DNA of 64,000 nt, taken from Leucocoprinus leucothites (Eukaryota > Basidiomycota > Agaricomycetes > Agaricales > Agaricaceae). Position numbers and translations under genes: made by a program. Position 1 is the first letter of the stretch. The number at the start of each line of letters is the position of its first letter. Below the pieces are notes generated by a model. It was given only the letters and a program-made list of their open reading frames with translations. It searched no databases and was not told where the DNA came from. The stretch lies in NCBI GenBank assembly GCA_013368445.1, contig JAACJO010000016.1, forward strand, positions 1-64,000, read 5' to 3'. Shown piece after piece: positions 24,480-43,029 of this stretch.

Positions 24480-26571
24480 TGTAAACTGGAGGCTGACGAT
24501 TCAACCACCTTGGATTAAGCTTAAATACTCATGGGCGCCATGATTAAAATCTTTGGAAATCTCACGAGTCGAAAGAAGACGCGCGATAAGCATCTACACC
24601 TGGCTCTAGGCGGTATTACTTGCCCGAAGAAAGTTGACTGGTAAAAAAAATTGTTTGCAGTATTTCTGGCCGTAGATGCAACAATTCGAGCATACATGGA
24701 CACAATCCGTTAAAATGAAGGCTGGATTACTTTCTACTGGAAGTAGAAAACATGAGATTGGTTCCATACTGATTTCAAGAAAAGAGACAAGGCTTGTCCT
24801 TGGATGCCACACGCCAGCTCTAATTATTACCGAGCGTCTGCGCAGTACGCAGCATGCCAAGCGCTTAGTTATAATATAGCGACCCCTAGGCCTGTACAGC
24901 CAGTCCCGCATTGATTTTTCGACTTTGAAATATACGAATTATTCATCCTATTGCCTCATAAGCACATGTGGGAGGGGTTTGATCGCTGCGGAACGAATCC
25001 CAGGGCCCTTGAAAACACCCACTACTTGTAAGCGCCGGTGCAAGCATGACAATTAAAAATAGCAATCCTGGATGTGAAGTTATTGAACACTGGGCAATAA
25101 TTAAAATTGATCAAGTATGCAGGTCCTGAGTCTGTACTAAGTACAGAAATGATTGACCCTGGATAATCGAGGAGGTTTTTTTTGAACGGTGCATTCGCAT
25201 ACTGAAAATCACCAAGAGTAATAGTAGAGATGCTCAAATGTCATTGTATCAGTTTAGAAATGCTAACATTGGAGTGTCCACGATGTCATATATAGAGAGC
25301 AGAGGGAAATGAAAAGGGGCCACAATTTGATCCCCCACTCTAATTAAGTCACTTCGATCTCTCGCTATCCGTAACAGCTAATACAGAAGCCGTCCCAATG
25401 CAATCGAAAACAGGAAGAAATGGCCCTGATGTAAATGACATAGGTCTCCACTGCGTCGTCTATCATAACTAGTGAATACCCACTTAACAAGCTTTGCGAG
25501 CAGTTCATTACCACCAACTTGTAACCTCCTGGACCCAATATACCCCAAAGAACACCTTGAGACTACGCGTATAAACCTTGCATACGGTGACTTCCTCACG
25601 CATCAACGTCGATGGGGAATTCTATCGTTCAACGTCTTTAGTCGACTAGTACTGGGGAATAGCGAACAAGTGTTGTCATAGCAGTGTTATACTGTTCGTG
25701 AACCACTGGGTGCACTATTGGAAAGACGAACTACCCGAATGAAGTCAACTACAAGGCTGTGAAGCATCCTGAAAGGGTGAGGTGCGGGGGAGCTTATCAC
25801 TAAGGAGCGATTATGACAGGGTCGCTTATCTATTATGTCTTTGTGAACTATAATAATGGCTTGTTGATAATAGAGAATATGCTGAGACTAGGCATGTAAA
25901 CCGCACCCAGGATGAAAGGTATCACGCATAAAACGTCCATGAGAAACTCTTCTCATTGAGCATCCCGTAACCTTCATGGCTAGAGTTATGCCGGATGGGA
26001 CTTGGCCGAAACAGATCATACAAACCAACTATCTCCTCATACGCTACCGTATGCGCCCCCACAGCAATATATAAACCGAACAAACAACGAATAAGTATCA
26101 TGATCCTCTACGATCACTATCGAGATATCCAAACAACCACGACCCGACTCCCTCCCTTTCAAGTCCAAAACTCGAGTCCACCACCTCCTTACAGCAAAGC
26201 TCCAGCCCCACGCCCCAAAAACTCGAGGTCCGAAGCGCTTGATCGATACTTAAAAACCATAATCACCATCAACAACCACCGAAAGCAGAATCCAAAATAA
26301 AGTTACCCCCCACCATTACCGACACCTCGACGTAGAAAGAAAAAAGCAAACAAGTAAAAAGTGTCAAATTAAACTAAAAAAACAAAAGATGTATGCAACA
26401 ACAACCGATAAGATCCAACTCTACCACCTCGCAAAACAAATAATCGTACACACATATACGATGGTACAACAAACAGCATATTGTACTTGAAAAAAAAAAA
26501 CAATCCCAACCTCTCTCTACTATATCCAAATGCTCGTTAAAAGTGTAAAAAACGCTGTAACATAAAAAATC
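24480..26571. other. Intergenic, nothing recognised
   Basis: About 2.1 kb between the GMC promoter and the 3' end of the kinase gene. Frames are short and without domain features. The last 250 bp (26290-26570) are A-rich on the plus strand, that is T-rich in the sense of the kinase transcript, consistent with its 3' UTR. Confidence 0.4.
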
Positions 26572-31142
<4,571 letters not shown>

Positions 31143-34100
31143 TTATGGTGTAGGATTTTTGTATTATATGTATGAAAGGAATTTTGGAGTGTACATTGTA
31201 TTTTGTATTTAGTGGAGTGTGTTGTAGGAATAGGATTGTAGTTTATTGATTAATTAAAAACGGGAGGACGAAGGGTGTTAGGTTAAATGTCTTATACTGT
31301 GGCTCTAAAAGCAAATAAAACTTATGGCTAGGTACGTACCGGTAGACGAACTGAAGATATATGTCAGTATTACTTATATTATTATACTTACTACCCACTC
31401 TGACCAAACTCGTATACCACCTTTCCACTATTTACTATGTCCTCTAAAAATTAGGTGCGACTTCCTCGAAGTCTCAGCAGTATTTCGATCTGACTGGCTG
31501 GATGCAGGTATCACTGACAATTGGGCGCCGGTGATGATGATGAAAGCGAGAGTAAACGCAAACCTGAACAACTCAAAAGGCTCGGAGGAAGAACTTGCTG
31601 ACCAGAACTCAATCTTTTTCGCGCTCAAATAATTTAATGATATAAGAGCGATTTCCGTGGTGTGTTTGAGCCGCTAGGAGACTCTTGAGATGACCGGGCG
31701 CCAGCGCGAGGTGACTTGCTTTTTCGAATTATGTTATTTATGAAGATATAAACTTGATGGTCTCGAGTCAGCGGCAAGCATTCTACCCAAAGTTTTGATT
31801 TTGGGATACCTTCTCTTCGCTTCCGGCAATAGTACTCAGAAAGTCAGTTATCTTATTGGAGAAAGGCGGTCTTATTCAAACGTTGTCGAATCGTCATTGT
31901 AAATTACGAGGGAAAGACTCGGAAAATCGCATATCCGGGTCCCTACTCTTCATGCAGCTTATTCACTCATCATACCAGGGACATGATTCCAACTGCTACT
32001 CTCCTAGACAAATAAAAAACGGCGGCGCCGCGGCGAACCAAGAATACGACAGGATAATAATCTTGGTATCGCGGCCACATGACGAGGACCATGTTACCAC
32101 CCCTGAGTGCCAGCTCTGGGATTTGATTCTTCGCCTGGGTTTCTTTCCACCAAAGTCATTTACGTCCAGAAGCATATCATGAGTCAGCCTGAAGGTCCCA
32201 ACTAGGCATCTGTTGTTTTTTGTCCTCACTCGAGTTAGCCGCGGCGCTCAGCGGCCGACGACTGTCACCCACGCACTTGTAACTTGACCCACTCGACAAA
32301 AGGATGAGATTGATTCCTCTGTAGTGGATCACCTATCCAAGTTGACGAGAACATTGTTATCGAATCCGAGTAATCATTCGATGAAACCCACGGTTTGACC
32401 GCACTGTGCCAGTAGTGGCGTCTAGTACGATGGCATCTGCCACCACTGCATCACTAAAAAGGTTATTCTATATATACAAGACAATCGTGGACACTATGTG
32501 CAATGGTCATGTCAAGCAAGTACCGCGATCGTTAGTCTTGCCACCAAAACTTACAGGTACAGGTAAAAAGGCCAGATCGCCACCTAGTTTGACATTGCCG
32601 TATCCGTCTCTGATAAGTAATTCGTCATATCCCCGGCATGACTTTGCTATTGAGCAATACAAGTATTGAAAGTTCCGTCAACTACTAACCTCGACAGTAT
32701 CAATATCAAGGCTCGTTATTTAGTTCGGGACCGGCGGCATCACCTTTGTTGGAGAAAAACTCAAAGGAGTGGAAGAACTTCGCTAACTCACTCCCTCGGT
32801 GCCTGGTCCTGTTCCTGGTGCTAACGCCTCCCCTACCTATTATTATCGGAACTGTGATCATCAGCATAATCGTTAGTAGTTTGACTTGGACCTGTCCCTG
32901 TCCCTAGACGGCTCCAGCGGAGATGAAGGCTCGGATCTTTCCTCTCTAAATTGCTCGTCGCTCATCCGAGCTACTGAGCGCAGTGCTATGCAAGTGTGAG
33001 ATTTCGTCGGCTGCGAGCATCAGTAGACTACTATCGCTTTGATCGTACGTGATTATCATTTATACGTTGATGTATTTTTGATCATGCGTCAATGATCATA
33101 TTCCGTACAAGCCTGCTCCAACCATACTCCCCATTTTGTGGCTTTAAAATGAGAGAAATCCATGATAATAATCTGCGGCGCGGCCTCATCCATCCGACCG
33201 CTCGAGATAAATACCGACCCGAACAGTGGCAGTAATGGGAAGCTCAATACATGAATAAATTAAAGAACCCCAAGTCCAGCACGTGTTTCCAGCACCTATC
33301 GATCGAACCTCGAGGCAAAGACGGGGAACACTGGAGCGATCCATCATCAGCCACCCTAGCACAATGAATCCGGGATACCCTGTCAATACCGCATCTTCAT
33401 CACCAACCTACCCAACTGAGTAAACGTTTCAGCAATCAAACCTTGACTGACCTCTTTGTGAGTCAAAATATCAGATCGATCCCATGTCGTACAATTTATT
33501 TTTACTGGTGATACCCCCTTCCCGTGCTTAGCCTCTTGGTACTGCTTTGATCAGCTGTGCAAAGAAGCTTCCTGAGGCCAGCTCCTGGAAGCTGTGTCGC
33601 ATATGGATCGTCAGGAGAGTAAGGTTCTGGGCCTAGACCCTGGCCGCGGGCCCATGTTGTAATAATGACGGCCGTGCTAGTGATTGAACCCACGGGTCGG
33701 AAAATGGATGAATGTTCCGGTACTTGAGATGATAAGTATGATCATGTCAGAACTGGATTGCAATGTTCCGAAGAAGAGATTTTGAACTAATGGTAGGGTC
33801 GCCGGTGTTATTTGGCCTGGGTAAGTGTACTGTGGTGCTGGTTGAAGAGAGATGATGGTCAATGAGAAAGGAACTGCGGTCGTGTATTCAGCGCAGGACA
33901 CTCATCGGTATAGATTGTTCAGCTAGCCCTGAAAACAATAACAACAACAATATGTACATACTTTAACTCTGATGTTCCCTCGGCAGTCAACACTTGCCGA
34001 CAGACAGACATCCACCAGGTATTCGGGCGAAAACAAAAAACCCACGAACTGTCATTTGGCAGACCTTGAGCCCCTCGAGCACCGAAAACGAAGAGAGCGA

Positions 34101-34614
34101 AAACCAAAATAATGGAGAACGAAGATGGGAAACGGATGTTTCCCGACAGATGCAGATGGCTTTGCAAAAGAACTTCCTTCAATCCCTCGAGGCTACTATT
34201 TATACGTTCAAAGGCCACGCGCAGAGACGGAACTGGGCTTAAGAGCGGAGCGAATAGGCAACTTGTACATTCAAGGTACAACAACCTTCGAAGCGATAGG
34301 GCCATCCCTTTCTTACTTTGTACCTAAGTGCCTATTGTACCTGTCCATTTGAGTGAAGTAAATTAAGTGGAGGGTGGTTACACTACTTCCGTCTCATCAT
34401 CAATTGGAAATGAGGGGTTGAGAGGCACCGAGAGAGAGTATATGCCAAGCGGCAACAAAACCCGAGAATGCCGTGCCTGGGACGGGGATGAGTGTAGGGA
34501 AAGGATGATCGTCCCGTTGATGCCGAATAGGGGGCGGGTGGGGCAGGGATTTGATTTGAGAGATTATTGAATAACCATTATCTCTTGGCTTGGATGATCA
34601 GTTGATCATCTTTC
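31143..34614. other. Long intergenic stretch with scattered inverted repeats
   Basis: About 3.5 kb without a supported gene. Inverted repeats at 32929-32935/32965-32971 (7 bp), 33022-33026/33028-33032 (5 bp) and 33079-33085/33092-33098 (7 bp, 6-nt loop). A 128-codon minus-strand frame (33919-34305) has a hydrophobic segment but no supported splice structure. No transposase or reverse transcriptase motif is visible. Confidence 0.4.
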
Positions 34615-34815
34615 TCAGGAACAATCTCGGGGCCAGCTGAAAATCTCGTAAGTGTTGTTGTGCCCAGATCCCTTCCCCTTATCTTGTGTACAGACACAAA
34701 AGTCGGGACGGCATCCCTTGTAACCTCTTGTAATATACTGCCACGTGCGTAAAACAGTATGCATTTTCACACCAGCCTTCACGCCGAGATGACGGGAACA
34801 ACAAGCCTTTGGCAT
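34615..34815 (-). CDS. Possible small Cys-rich peptide
   Basis: A 66-codon frame starting at a true ATG, with six cysteines (KACCSRH, YKGCRPDFCVCTQDKGKGSG, RDCS) and a tyrosine/tryptophan-rich middle. The composition is unlike random frames nearby. There is no signal peptide in this frame; a spliced upstream exon could supply one, but I could not find it. Function unknown. Confidence 0.28.
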   Translation of the reverse strand: MPKACCSRHLGVKAGVKMHTVLRTWQYITRGYKGCRPDFCVCTQDKGKGSGHNNTYEIFSWPRDCS

Positions 34816-36881
34816 GGTAAAAGATTGAAGCTATTCAGAATACTCGAAGTGGATGGCAGGATTCCACGCCAAGTTCTGCTGACTGTTCCCGCACACCTCG
34901 GACCTATTTTGATCAAGTTGACAGTGTTATTATTATGGCATTTGGATTTCTTCGAGAACAGAACAGGGAATAAGAACGCAGTTCGTACAATTAGGCGATC
35001 ATCAGTAGTCTGATCATACATAGTTCGCTAACGTTGTCCTAGTTGAATCTCCACTCTGGCCCTCCACCTCCCAAGTGTTTGCCGAAGCTCATGATAGAGT
35101 TGGTATTAAACTCGGAAGGGAAGGTATGAGCGGCCAATCAAGTCGAGTTGACGGAACTTGACATTTGCAAAAAGAATCCCACCATCATGATACATCACAC
35201 ATAATTATCACCATCATTTCCCACCGCAGGGGATTTTGTTCGCCTGTTGATGCCAATTTATTACCCGGCGACATCGCTTGATCTTCTCGAGTCACTGTTG
35301 GTCCTCTGACTACTTACTTTTTCCGATTTCTTCGAGTGTGCTGTTCACTTGATAATCTTTGACAGATCATGACAAGAACTCGCCGGCAGTGCTCGTGCCC
35401 ATTCTTCGGGCAATACCTGGAGTCAAGATTCATTTCACGAGATTCAAGAGTAAGGCTTGGGAATTTATTCTTGTTCTGAGTCTGCCGAATGCAATCGATT
35501 ACGGAAGCCTTTCCCCGGACGTCCGTCCGCATGACAGGGTAAAGTCATATCCCTCCTGAGAAGGTGGCGTTAAGAGCCATGGAGCCGCAACAACTACAGC
35601 CTATCATGTTATGGCCGTGGCTTATTTGAGTAAAGCTAATGCAACAAAGGGAAGAGCCTTGGAGATGAAAAAGTGGGCATAATATATTAACAATGATTAA
35701 AAGGAGAAGACCAATGAGGGAGTGTTATGTTTGTGACATCCGCTGGTTGCCGAGCAGGCGCCCATATGTTATCACGTCTATTTTTTGCTGTCTTTTTGCA
35801 AAACAAGCAAGTGGCAGATGACAGACGACATGCATGGCATGACAAGGGATGTGTATGATAAGGAAGTCCGGGGTCATGTGTTGAGCAGCTATATCCCGAT
35901 GTTCTGGGCAAAACCCTGGAAAATTGGTACATCACACCAATCGTCGAAGTTTGTAAATGCTAGGAGGTGCACAGGATTTGCAAACGTTCTGTATCAAGGT
36001 TTCTGATATATTGAAGCCGTCGATCAAAAATCACAGCCCAGCTAAACTAAATGTACTAGTGGCACTGATATATGAACTATTCCGGCCGTCTGGGAAAAGC
36101 TCTGTGGCTGGTCAGCCTAGTCGAGGAGATATCAGATGGAGGGAATGATCGGGAGAGAAAAGAACAGGAAGTTCCAACCAAACAAGTTATCAAGGTGTGT
36201 AGGACGGATCAGTGAACCTGTCAAACAGTTTGCTGAGATTCCCATGGTCATGAGTGATATGGAATCCCATCAAATATATACTAAACAAGATTCCCTTGTG
36301 CAGCGCGACATTTCGCGCTTTGTCTCCGAAAAGTTTTGTTTTAGGGGCTTTGACACGCAACAGGAATGGAAAAATTTCAAAACTGAGAGAAATGTCCGGT
36401 TGATGCGGCTTGGTGAGATGGAGAGGAGGTTGAAAACTGTGCGCTCGTTGGCTCCCGAAGAGTTTGTTATTCGCATCCGGTGAGTCGCTAGCGCAACGCG
36501 GGTTAGAGGTTCAATGGGGCAGACTTGGTGCAGCGAGCCTACTAAGCCAGGAGAGGCGTTTCGCGTGGGGAAAGAATAGAGAACCGGTGAAGTAAAGGTA
36601 CCGAGCAGAAAGTAAATGTCAAATAGGTTGTTGTGCCTTCAAAGCATCGCCACCAAAGTCCCAGGTCTGATGCGCCAGGTGTAACGAGGCCGGCATCAGA
36701 AGATTTGCCCGGAAGGTGGCTGGGGGGAAGCGGGACGGTGGGACCCTGAACCGAAAGAGTGGAATTGAAACTCCGACGTGGTTCCTGGTTGAGATTTCTT
36801 GTTGAGGTTCAAGCGGAGAGTGATCCCAGGATTTAACCACTTCAGGCACCCTTTATATCCCTCTCTCTTCCTTCATCCCTC
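34816..36881. other. Intergenic, long upstream region of the zinc-finger gene
   Basis: No supported gene. A 115-codon plus-strand frame at 36136-36483 has charged composition but no domain. Immediately before the ATG (36838-36880) lie TTTATATCC and a CT-rich leader, which look like the core promoter of the zinc-finger gene. Confidence 0.4.
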
Positions 36882-38823
36882 ATGGAACACTCTCCAGAGT
36901 TGCCAGAAGAAATGGCCGCTGTCGTTGCCAGCAGTCCTCAGCAGCCTCAGCAGCAGCCTCAGTCAGGTCCTAAACGCTACCGCCCAGCTCCAGCAAAGAC
37001 CTTCCAGTGCAGGGGCTATGGCGAATGTCGCATGGTTTTCTCGAGGAGCGAGCACCTCGCGCGTCACATCAGGTACGCCCTTGTTTGACTTTTCTAGTCC
37101 GTTCCTGAACTCATATTGCTTCAGAAAACACACAGGAGAGCGCCCTTTTAGTTGTCACTGCGGCAAGCAGTTTTCGCGTCTTGATAACCTTCGTCAACAC
37201 GCACAGACCGTCCATGCTGACAAGCAGGACCAGAATGAGCGCATGATGCGCGACCTCACTTCGCTCCATGCCTCTATGGCTGCTGCGAATAAGCTTTCTA
37301 CCGTTCGCAATCCTCGTCGCAATCCTTCCCAGGTTGTTGGCCTTTCCAATGGCGCATCTTCTGGCGGTTTGGTCAAGCAAGAGGAGCTTCCTCTACCCAT
37401 CCACCAGCGCCCTGGAACCAGCACTGGCTATGAGGGTGACCACGATAACTTTCTATACCCCCAACACCCCTCTTGGCACGTCCACTCGTCTGAAAAAACA
37501 AACAGTCATTCCTTTCGTGACCCCAACCAGTCCTTTCTTGCCTCCTCAAACGCTCCAGCTGCCGGTGCAGCCCCCGGCCAGTCCTTTCTCCCCTTCACCT
37601 CCTCACTCAGCTTCGGTGTCTCCGACTCAATCAGGGATGGTCGTCCACGAACAAGCTCCAGCCGCCCACCAACTTCAGGCGGAATTGCAGATCCGAATTC
37701 TCGATCCCTCCCACCACTCTCTGCAGTCGTCTCCGCATCACTCTCCACTTCACCCCGGCAGCAGCACATCCAGTCATTCCCCGCCCCTCCGGGCTCCTCT
37801 CACGGACAGTCCGGAAGCGGCAGCCTACTTTTACCAGGGTCACTTACCCTCCGACGACCACCAACCGCAACCCGTCCAGGAACAGCACCAGCATCAGCAT
37901 CTCTCTACTCAGCAAAACCTTCTTTCGGAGGAGGATCTGGAATGGGCTTCTCTCGACCAGAGTTATCATTACAGTCCCATGGGCGCCCATCCAGCTCCCT
38001 CTTGGGACCTCCAGTCTCAAGCTCCTACGAACCCGAACCACCTTCCCCAGGAGGAAACGATGCCTCGCCATTTTTCTTCTCCCCACCAAGCGTCGACCCA
38101 CCCGCAGCAGCCCCAGCCGTCAATGCCACCTCACCAGCCTCCGTCAACCCTCGCAAACGACCTTTCGCAGGATCAGATGGTCCATACGATGATGCAACAT
38201 CATCGCGTGACGCCGCCCACGAGTACGAATACGGCTCAGAGTCACGACCTCAATCTCGACGACTCTCCGTCATGGAACTCTGCAATGACTCCCATGACAA
38301 TGGCGGAGCCTCTACATTTTTACTATCCTCCGCAAGAGCAGAGTCGCGTCCAACAACTTCCGCACTCATCTCTTCGGCGTCAGCGCTCGCACTTGTCGAT
38401 CGCTCCCCAACCCTCCCCGATCCACCAGTACGGTCAAGACCATCATCGCAATACACCACAGCAGCACCAGCAGCAACAGCTGCACGTGGGAATGGTGGCG
38501 GTCACCAGGAGGAATTCGGACCCGGAGACAGAATACCTTCAGCATTACGGCGCAACGTACCATCCCCCTCGACAATACTACCTTTCCGATCAGGAGCAGG
38601 AAATAACGGTCCAACCTTCGCCTATTCACCAACATTTTCAGCCGCGTCAGCAGCTTCATATAGCCCACGCTCTTCAGGCTCAGCCTCCCCATTCTCCCCA
38701 CGATCCCCGATATCTGGAACAGATACAACCTCGATTCCTCGTCGAGCCCATGGGGACGAACATGATCAAATTCGATTCTCCCGTGCATCACACACCTCCC
38801 CTGCTCTTGGATTGAGGGTATAA
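36882..38823 (+). CDS. C2H2 zinc-finger transcription factor
   Basis: Two exons, 36882-37072 and 37125-38823 (629 residues), joined inside the [11 protein letters not shown] linker. The ATG gives a Gln/Pro-rich start. Finger 1 is [24 protein letters not shown] and finger 2 [23 protein letters not shown], linked by the TGERPF consensus. The pairing RSEHLARH with RLDNLRQH is typical of fungal regulators related to yeast Rgm1/Usv1/Com2 and the Msn2 group, which suggests binding to an AGGGG-like element; that is inference from family knowledge. [20 protein letters not shown] follows the fingers, then about 500 disordered Ser/Pro-rich residues with two conserved-looking islands, [13 protein letters not shown] and [16 protein letters not shown]. 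The +1 frame is also open for 515 codons (37268-38815). Confidence 0.85.
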
Positions 38824-41800
38824 ATCTACTCATTGCTTTCGTTCTTAACCTTCCCTGCCGTTAATCAATTGGACACTTCTTTGTATATCACTTTCCCTTC
38901 TAGTGTTCATATTTTTCTCTTCCTTTGACGGGTTAATGTGCTACGTATTCCCCCACTTTGGACATATTACTAACGGTATCCTATATTCCTTCCACTAACA
39001 GCTGTCGTGCCCCGTACCATACTTAATTTGCCTTGCGTAAATGAACACTTTCGTTTACTATGTCCAACTATTTTTTTTTGTCAAATTTGATACCTAAAGT
39101 TTTACAAATACAAGCTGTTAAGATACTTTTGCAATTCCCCAAACACGTGTTTCCAGTGTCACCAGAAGTTCATTGGAGCATTGCCGCACCAACGATGATT
39201 CGAAGAGGCTTCACAAAGGCCAAAAGTAGATCTTGGCGCAAACTAAGTCCCTGGCGATGTCTTTTAGGCTCGTCCGATTGATCGTACCCTTTATTGTTCT
39301 CAAGAGGAAACTATGGTAGAGGCAGAGAAGCCGATGAGTAAACCACGATTTGACGACCTGCTGTAATCAGTTAATATCTTGGGCGTGTTACGACAAGAAA
39401 CCCAGCAGTTTCATTATGGACGCCCCCTGCCGCCACCGGCCCTTCACGTTTACCCCACGCGTCAATTCAACAGAATCAACGATTGTTCTGTACCCAGGCA
39501 CCAGAGTCTCCTCGGCCGGTGTTCCTGATTATTACATCCGTGAAGGGACTGAGCTCGCCAACGAGTTGAGGCAGCACAAAACAAAGGTGAATATTTAGAA
39601 ATGAAACAAGCTTAGACCTCATGTGAGGTGGTGTAAATAAATCATCCTGAGGCAACAAACCAAAACAACCTGACAACATTGCCGCCGCCGCCAGAGTCTC
39701 CTTTTGTCCTCACGGTCCGAGGAGCCAGTGAGGAGCGAGTCCCACACAAGATGAATGCATAACGGTGAGTCGTGACGACATGATACTCATCTCTCTCTCC
39801 CGAAACGTCGAAACGCAATTTAATCTTCACGTACTTATCTCGCCTGCAAGCGCCAAGGTACCACCAAGCCATTTTCCATGACTACCGGAATTCGAACCAA
39901 CGCTCGAAATGTCTTGTCAAACTTGAACCTTCTATAAATGAGTATTACAGCATCTGCTCATGATATCTCGTGATGTTCAGATGACTGATTGTGTTGTATT
40001 CACAGTTTCCTTATTTTCTGCCCTCGAATCCCACACCTTATTAAGGCGGCCTCATGACGTTGGATTCAGTCGCCACAGGCTTAAGATCGGCCCCGTCCCC
40101 ACCTAACAACCTTGCGACTATTCCGGGTCCGACGGAAAAAGTATGCACTGTGGATCAGTGGCACTCGATAATATTTGTACCGCCCCCATGGCCCTACTTC
40201 TTCCATTAGGAATTACCAGCCCAAGCAAACGCAACAAATTAGGATCAAAATTTCTACTCGGCCTCCGAACTCATTTGTCCATTGTCTCTCTTAGCAGCAG
40301 TGAACGCTGCGACTTGACGTTTGACGTTTCCCCGGTGGCGCATTTCAACGATCCCGCTACACATGGACGTCGGTCAAGCGGTTGTATCTCGCTGTCCTCA
40401 AAATCTTTGTTGGAAATCCTAAGGTTTAGCCTGAGCTTGGCTACCTGGTATGATCTCGAGTGGGTCTGCTCTGACTAGGCTACCGAGCCGGATGAGCCCT
40501 CCACAGGACGCAACTCTGGGCACAACAGACAATTAATCAGCTCGATTCCGCGCTTCGCGGACTCAACGCCACTCCCGCAGACAAGATGGTGCCGATCTTT
40601 CTTGTGCAGAATCCCGGATTGAAAACTGAGTGACGGTATACAAGAGCAATGTTCATCCATTCTCAATCCCTCCCGCCCCCAGGACCAGGTATTGGGGACG
40701 TAGGTATGCCCAGATTAAATTTTGTATCTCCAGACACTGGTATATCCGTCAATACCAAGTTCCTAATACCTTGTCGTATATGCTTTGCGGGTCGGTATGG
40801 GGTAGCGCGAATGGATTGTGTCTCCTTGTGCGGTAGCGATGCTGTTATACCTCCTGGTCTCGAGCCTCGCAATATCAACCAACTAATTATCACTGCGTAC
40901 CCAGACTTACATGTTGGTCAATCCGCTCATCGTCGGGGGCTTCTGTTGTTTGGGAGCCCTCAACTCCCGGATTCGTCTATCCTTGGCTCCCTCAAGTTGT
41001 TCTACCTTTCCCGGATGGAGTCGCCTGGAGGGGCCTATTTTGTGCACATCAACAATATCTACTTTCATTCTCCAAAGTGATATATCAGCCCCTGGACAGT
41101 CGCTATAGAGGTCGGTAACTAAGTTTATGTCCTTATCGCCAGGCCCCCGGTGTCGGGACTTTTTCCAGCCTCAGCCGAAAAAGAAAACTGACTGAGCTAG
41201 ACTCCAAAAATTCCTCACAAATCTTCACAAATCGCGAAAAAAGGGTCTAGGAGTGTAAATTCATGCCTTTGTGGTCCTCTCTGTGCATAGATACCAGATT
41301 TGGCAAATCCGAGCTTGTTTGCTTATTCCCGTACCGTTTTACTACTCTGTCCATCTGGTCTACCGGAACCAACGTCCAGCAATTTTTGGCCTCTATCGTG
41401 CTGATTTTTTTCTGTGAAAGCACCCTCTTATTGGTAGCCGACCTACGCAGGGGGGTTGGTATCCCTCCTCCTTGGTGGTCCCTCACAACGTTGAAGTTGG
41501 GTTTCTTTTCTAGTACCCAAGCCTCGTGAATTACAGAATGGATGGATCCCTGGATGCGGTTCGTAAGCCCGACCCACGGACCTATAGCTTGAAGTCGAAT
41601 ACCGAATCTCGATAAATTCTTCTGGGAAAAGTCGATCGTGATGGTTCTCGGGGATCAAGAAAACCTTGCCAGATCATTCTTCCACTGCCGCCATTTGCCC
41701 ACCAGCCTTTCCTGTGCCTGCATCTACTTTTGTAGAAAAGCCGCGCCACTTGCGCATTTCCGGCCCTCCTGGATTTTGAGCATTTGACACTCGCCTGCAA

Positions 41801-43029
41801 CGATTCAACAAATCTGATGTGTAGACCCGTATACTTGGTTCTCCTCTGGCCATATGGATGGAAGTGCCTCGCTTAAGTTTCTGCAGATGAGGAAGCTTTA
41901 CCATTGCTGGCACGTCCCCCCATTAGTGACATACCTGCCAGTCAAAGACAACCCGTGACGAAGCCCCTCCCAAAGTACATCCTTGACAAGCGTTTGACGC
42001 CTGTGAGTGCACCTTTATTTGTGAGTTTCAGGAACTTGTCTTTCATGCGGGGACCGGATTCCTCGGAAGCATAAATTTTCGTCATACTATTTTCGACTCG
42101 GGGGCTGGTGATCAAGGAGAATGGAGCTGTGCCTCGGTGTTGCCAGATTATTTTCAGAAGAACATTGTAGAATGGACCAGCCAGTAGGCGTGACCTAAGT
42201 GTGTCGTTTCGACGGAATTATTTTCCATCAAACGTACAAAAACCGGTGATACTTGAAAGGAATGTTCCCATTCGTACCATCACCCAATCTACTCCTTGAC
42301 CTCTACTATCAAATGGGTAAAGAACGACATCGCGATCGGGCCTTTCCTGGTCTCGCAAATGATTTTGTATGTCAGCTTCGAACTCTGGGGGGATTGGCGA
42401 AACAATGAACGAGAGGAGATAAAGTGACGAACTCAAATCAGCCTTTAGAGCACTTAGAGAGAAAACTTTTATTGAGTTCGTGGTCAAGTGAGGAAGATAC
42501 GAGGTTATTTTACATGACGGACTTGTCTTGTTGAAGTCCTACGGCCCACCCAGTATAAGAGGCTAAACAGTGAGCAGCCTGCCACCGAGAATTTACATGC
42601 GTGCCAACTACAGCCAAGACTCAAGGAAATCACAGTCATAATGGATCCAAACAAAACTCCTATTAATAATTCAACAAAGGGGAAGGGCAGTCCACGAGTC
42701 AATACCACACGAGAAAGAAAGAAAAAAGAAGGACGAAATCGAGAGAAGGATCAAGTATGGTTCTCCTTAAGGTATAAAAGGTATCTCCCGTTTTCTATCC
42801 AAGCTGGAACTTCCGGATGGCCAGGTGACGAAAAGAGATCCTCTGCACCACTAGAACATGGTGTCGCTTGAGCGGGACACCCGTCCTTCTCATGCCCTAG
42901 TGCATGCTTTCCGTTCGCCTGAACGAGGAGTCAGCAAGAAGGTGCTGGAGAGAACGTGATTATGGCTGATCTACCTTGTTGTAGAAACAACTCTGAGTTT
43001 TGGGGTTTGCATTCACTTCGCCATAACTG
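38824..43029. other. Long intergenic region, some coding-like debris
   Basis: About 4.2 kb. The first 250 bp are T-rich and fit the zinc-finger gene's 3' UTR. A hairpin TCCGCG-CTT-CGCGGA lies at 40547-40561. Minus-strand frames at 41247-41913 join into coding-like text broken by stops (for example HHDRLFPEEFIEIRYSTSSY at about 41630), and a minus frame at 42218-42487 has ordinary protein composition. None shows a known domain or full splice pattern, so they may be relics. Confidence 0.35.

Noticed and set aside
33919..34305. 128-codon minus-strand frame with a membrane-like segment
   Set aside because: A GTATGT..CAG pair near the end is only 33 nt and either reading stops at once; no homologous motif recognised.
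39880..39910. tRNA T-arm-like sequence on the minus strand (GGTTCGAATTCC)
   Set aside because: The flanking 5-nt stems do not pair and there is no A box or matching acceptor stem upstream.
41247..41913. Minus-strand coding-like text broken by stops
   Set aside because: No splice pattern joins the pieces and no family was recognised; noted only as possible debris.
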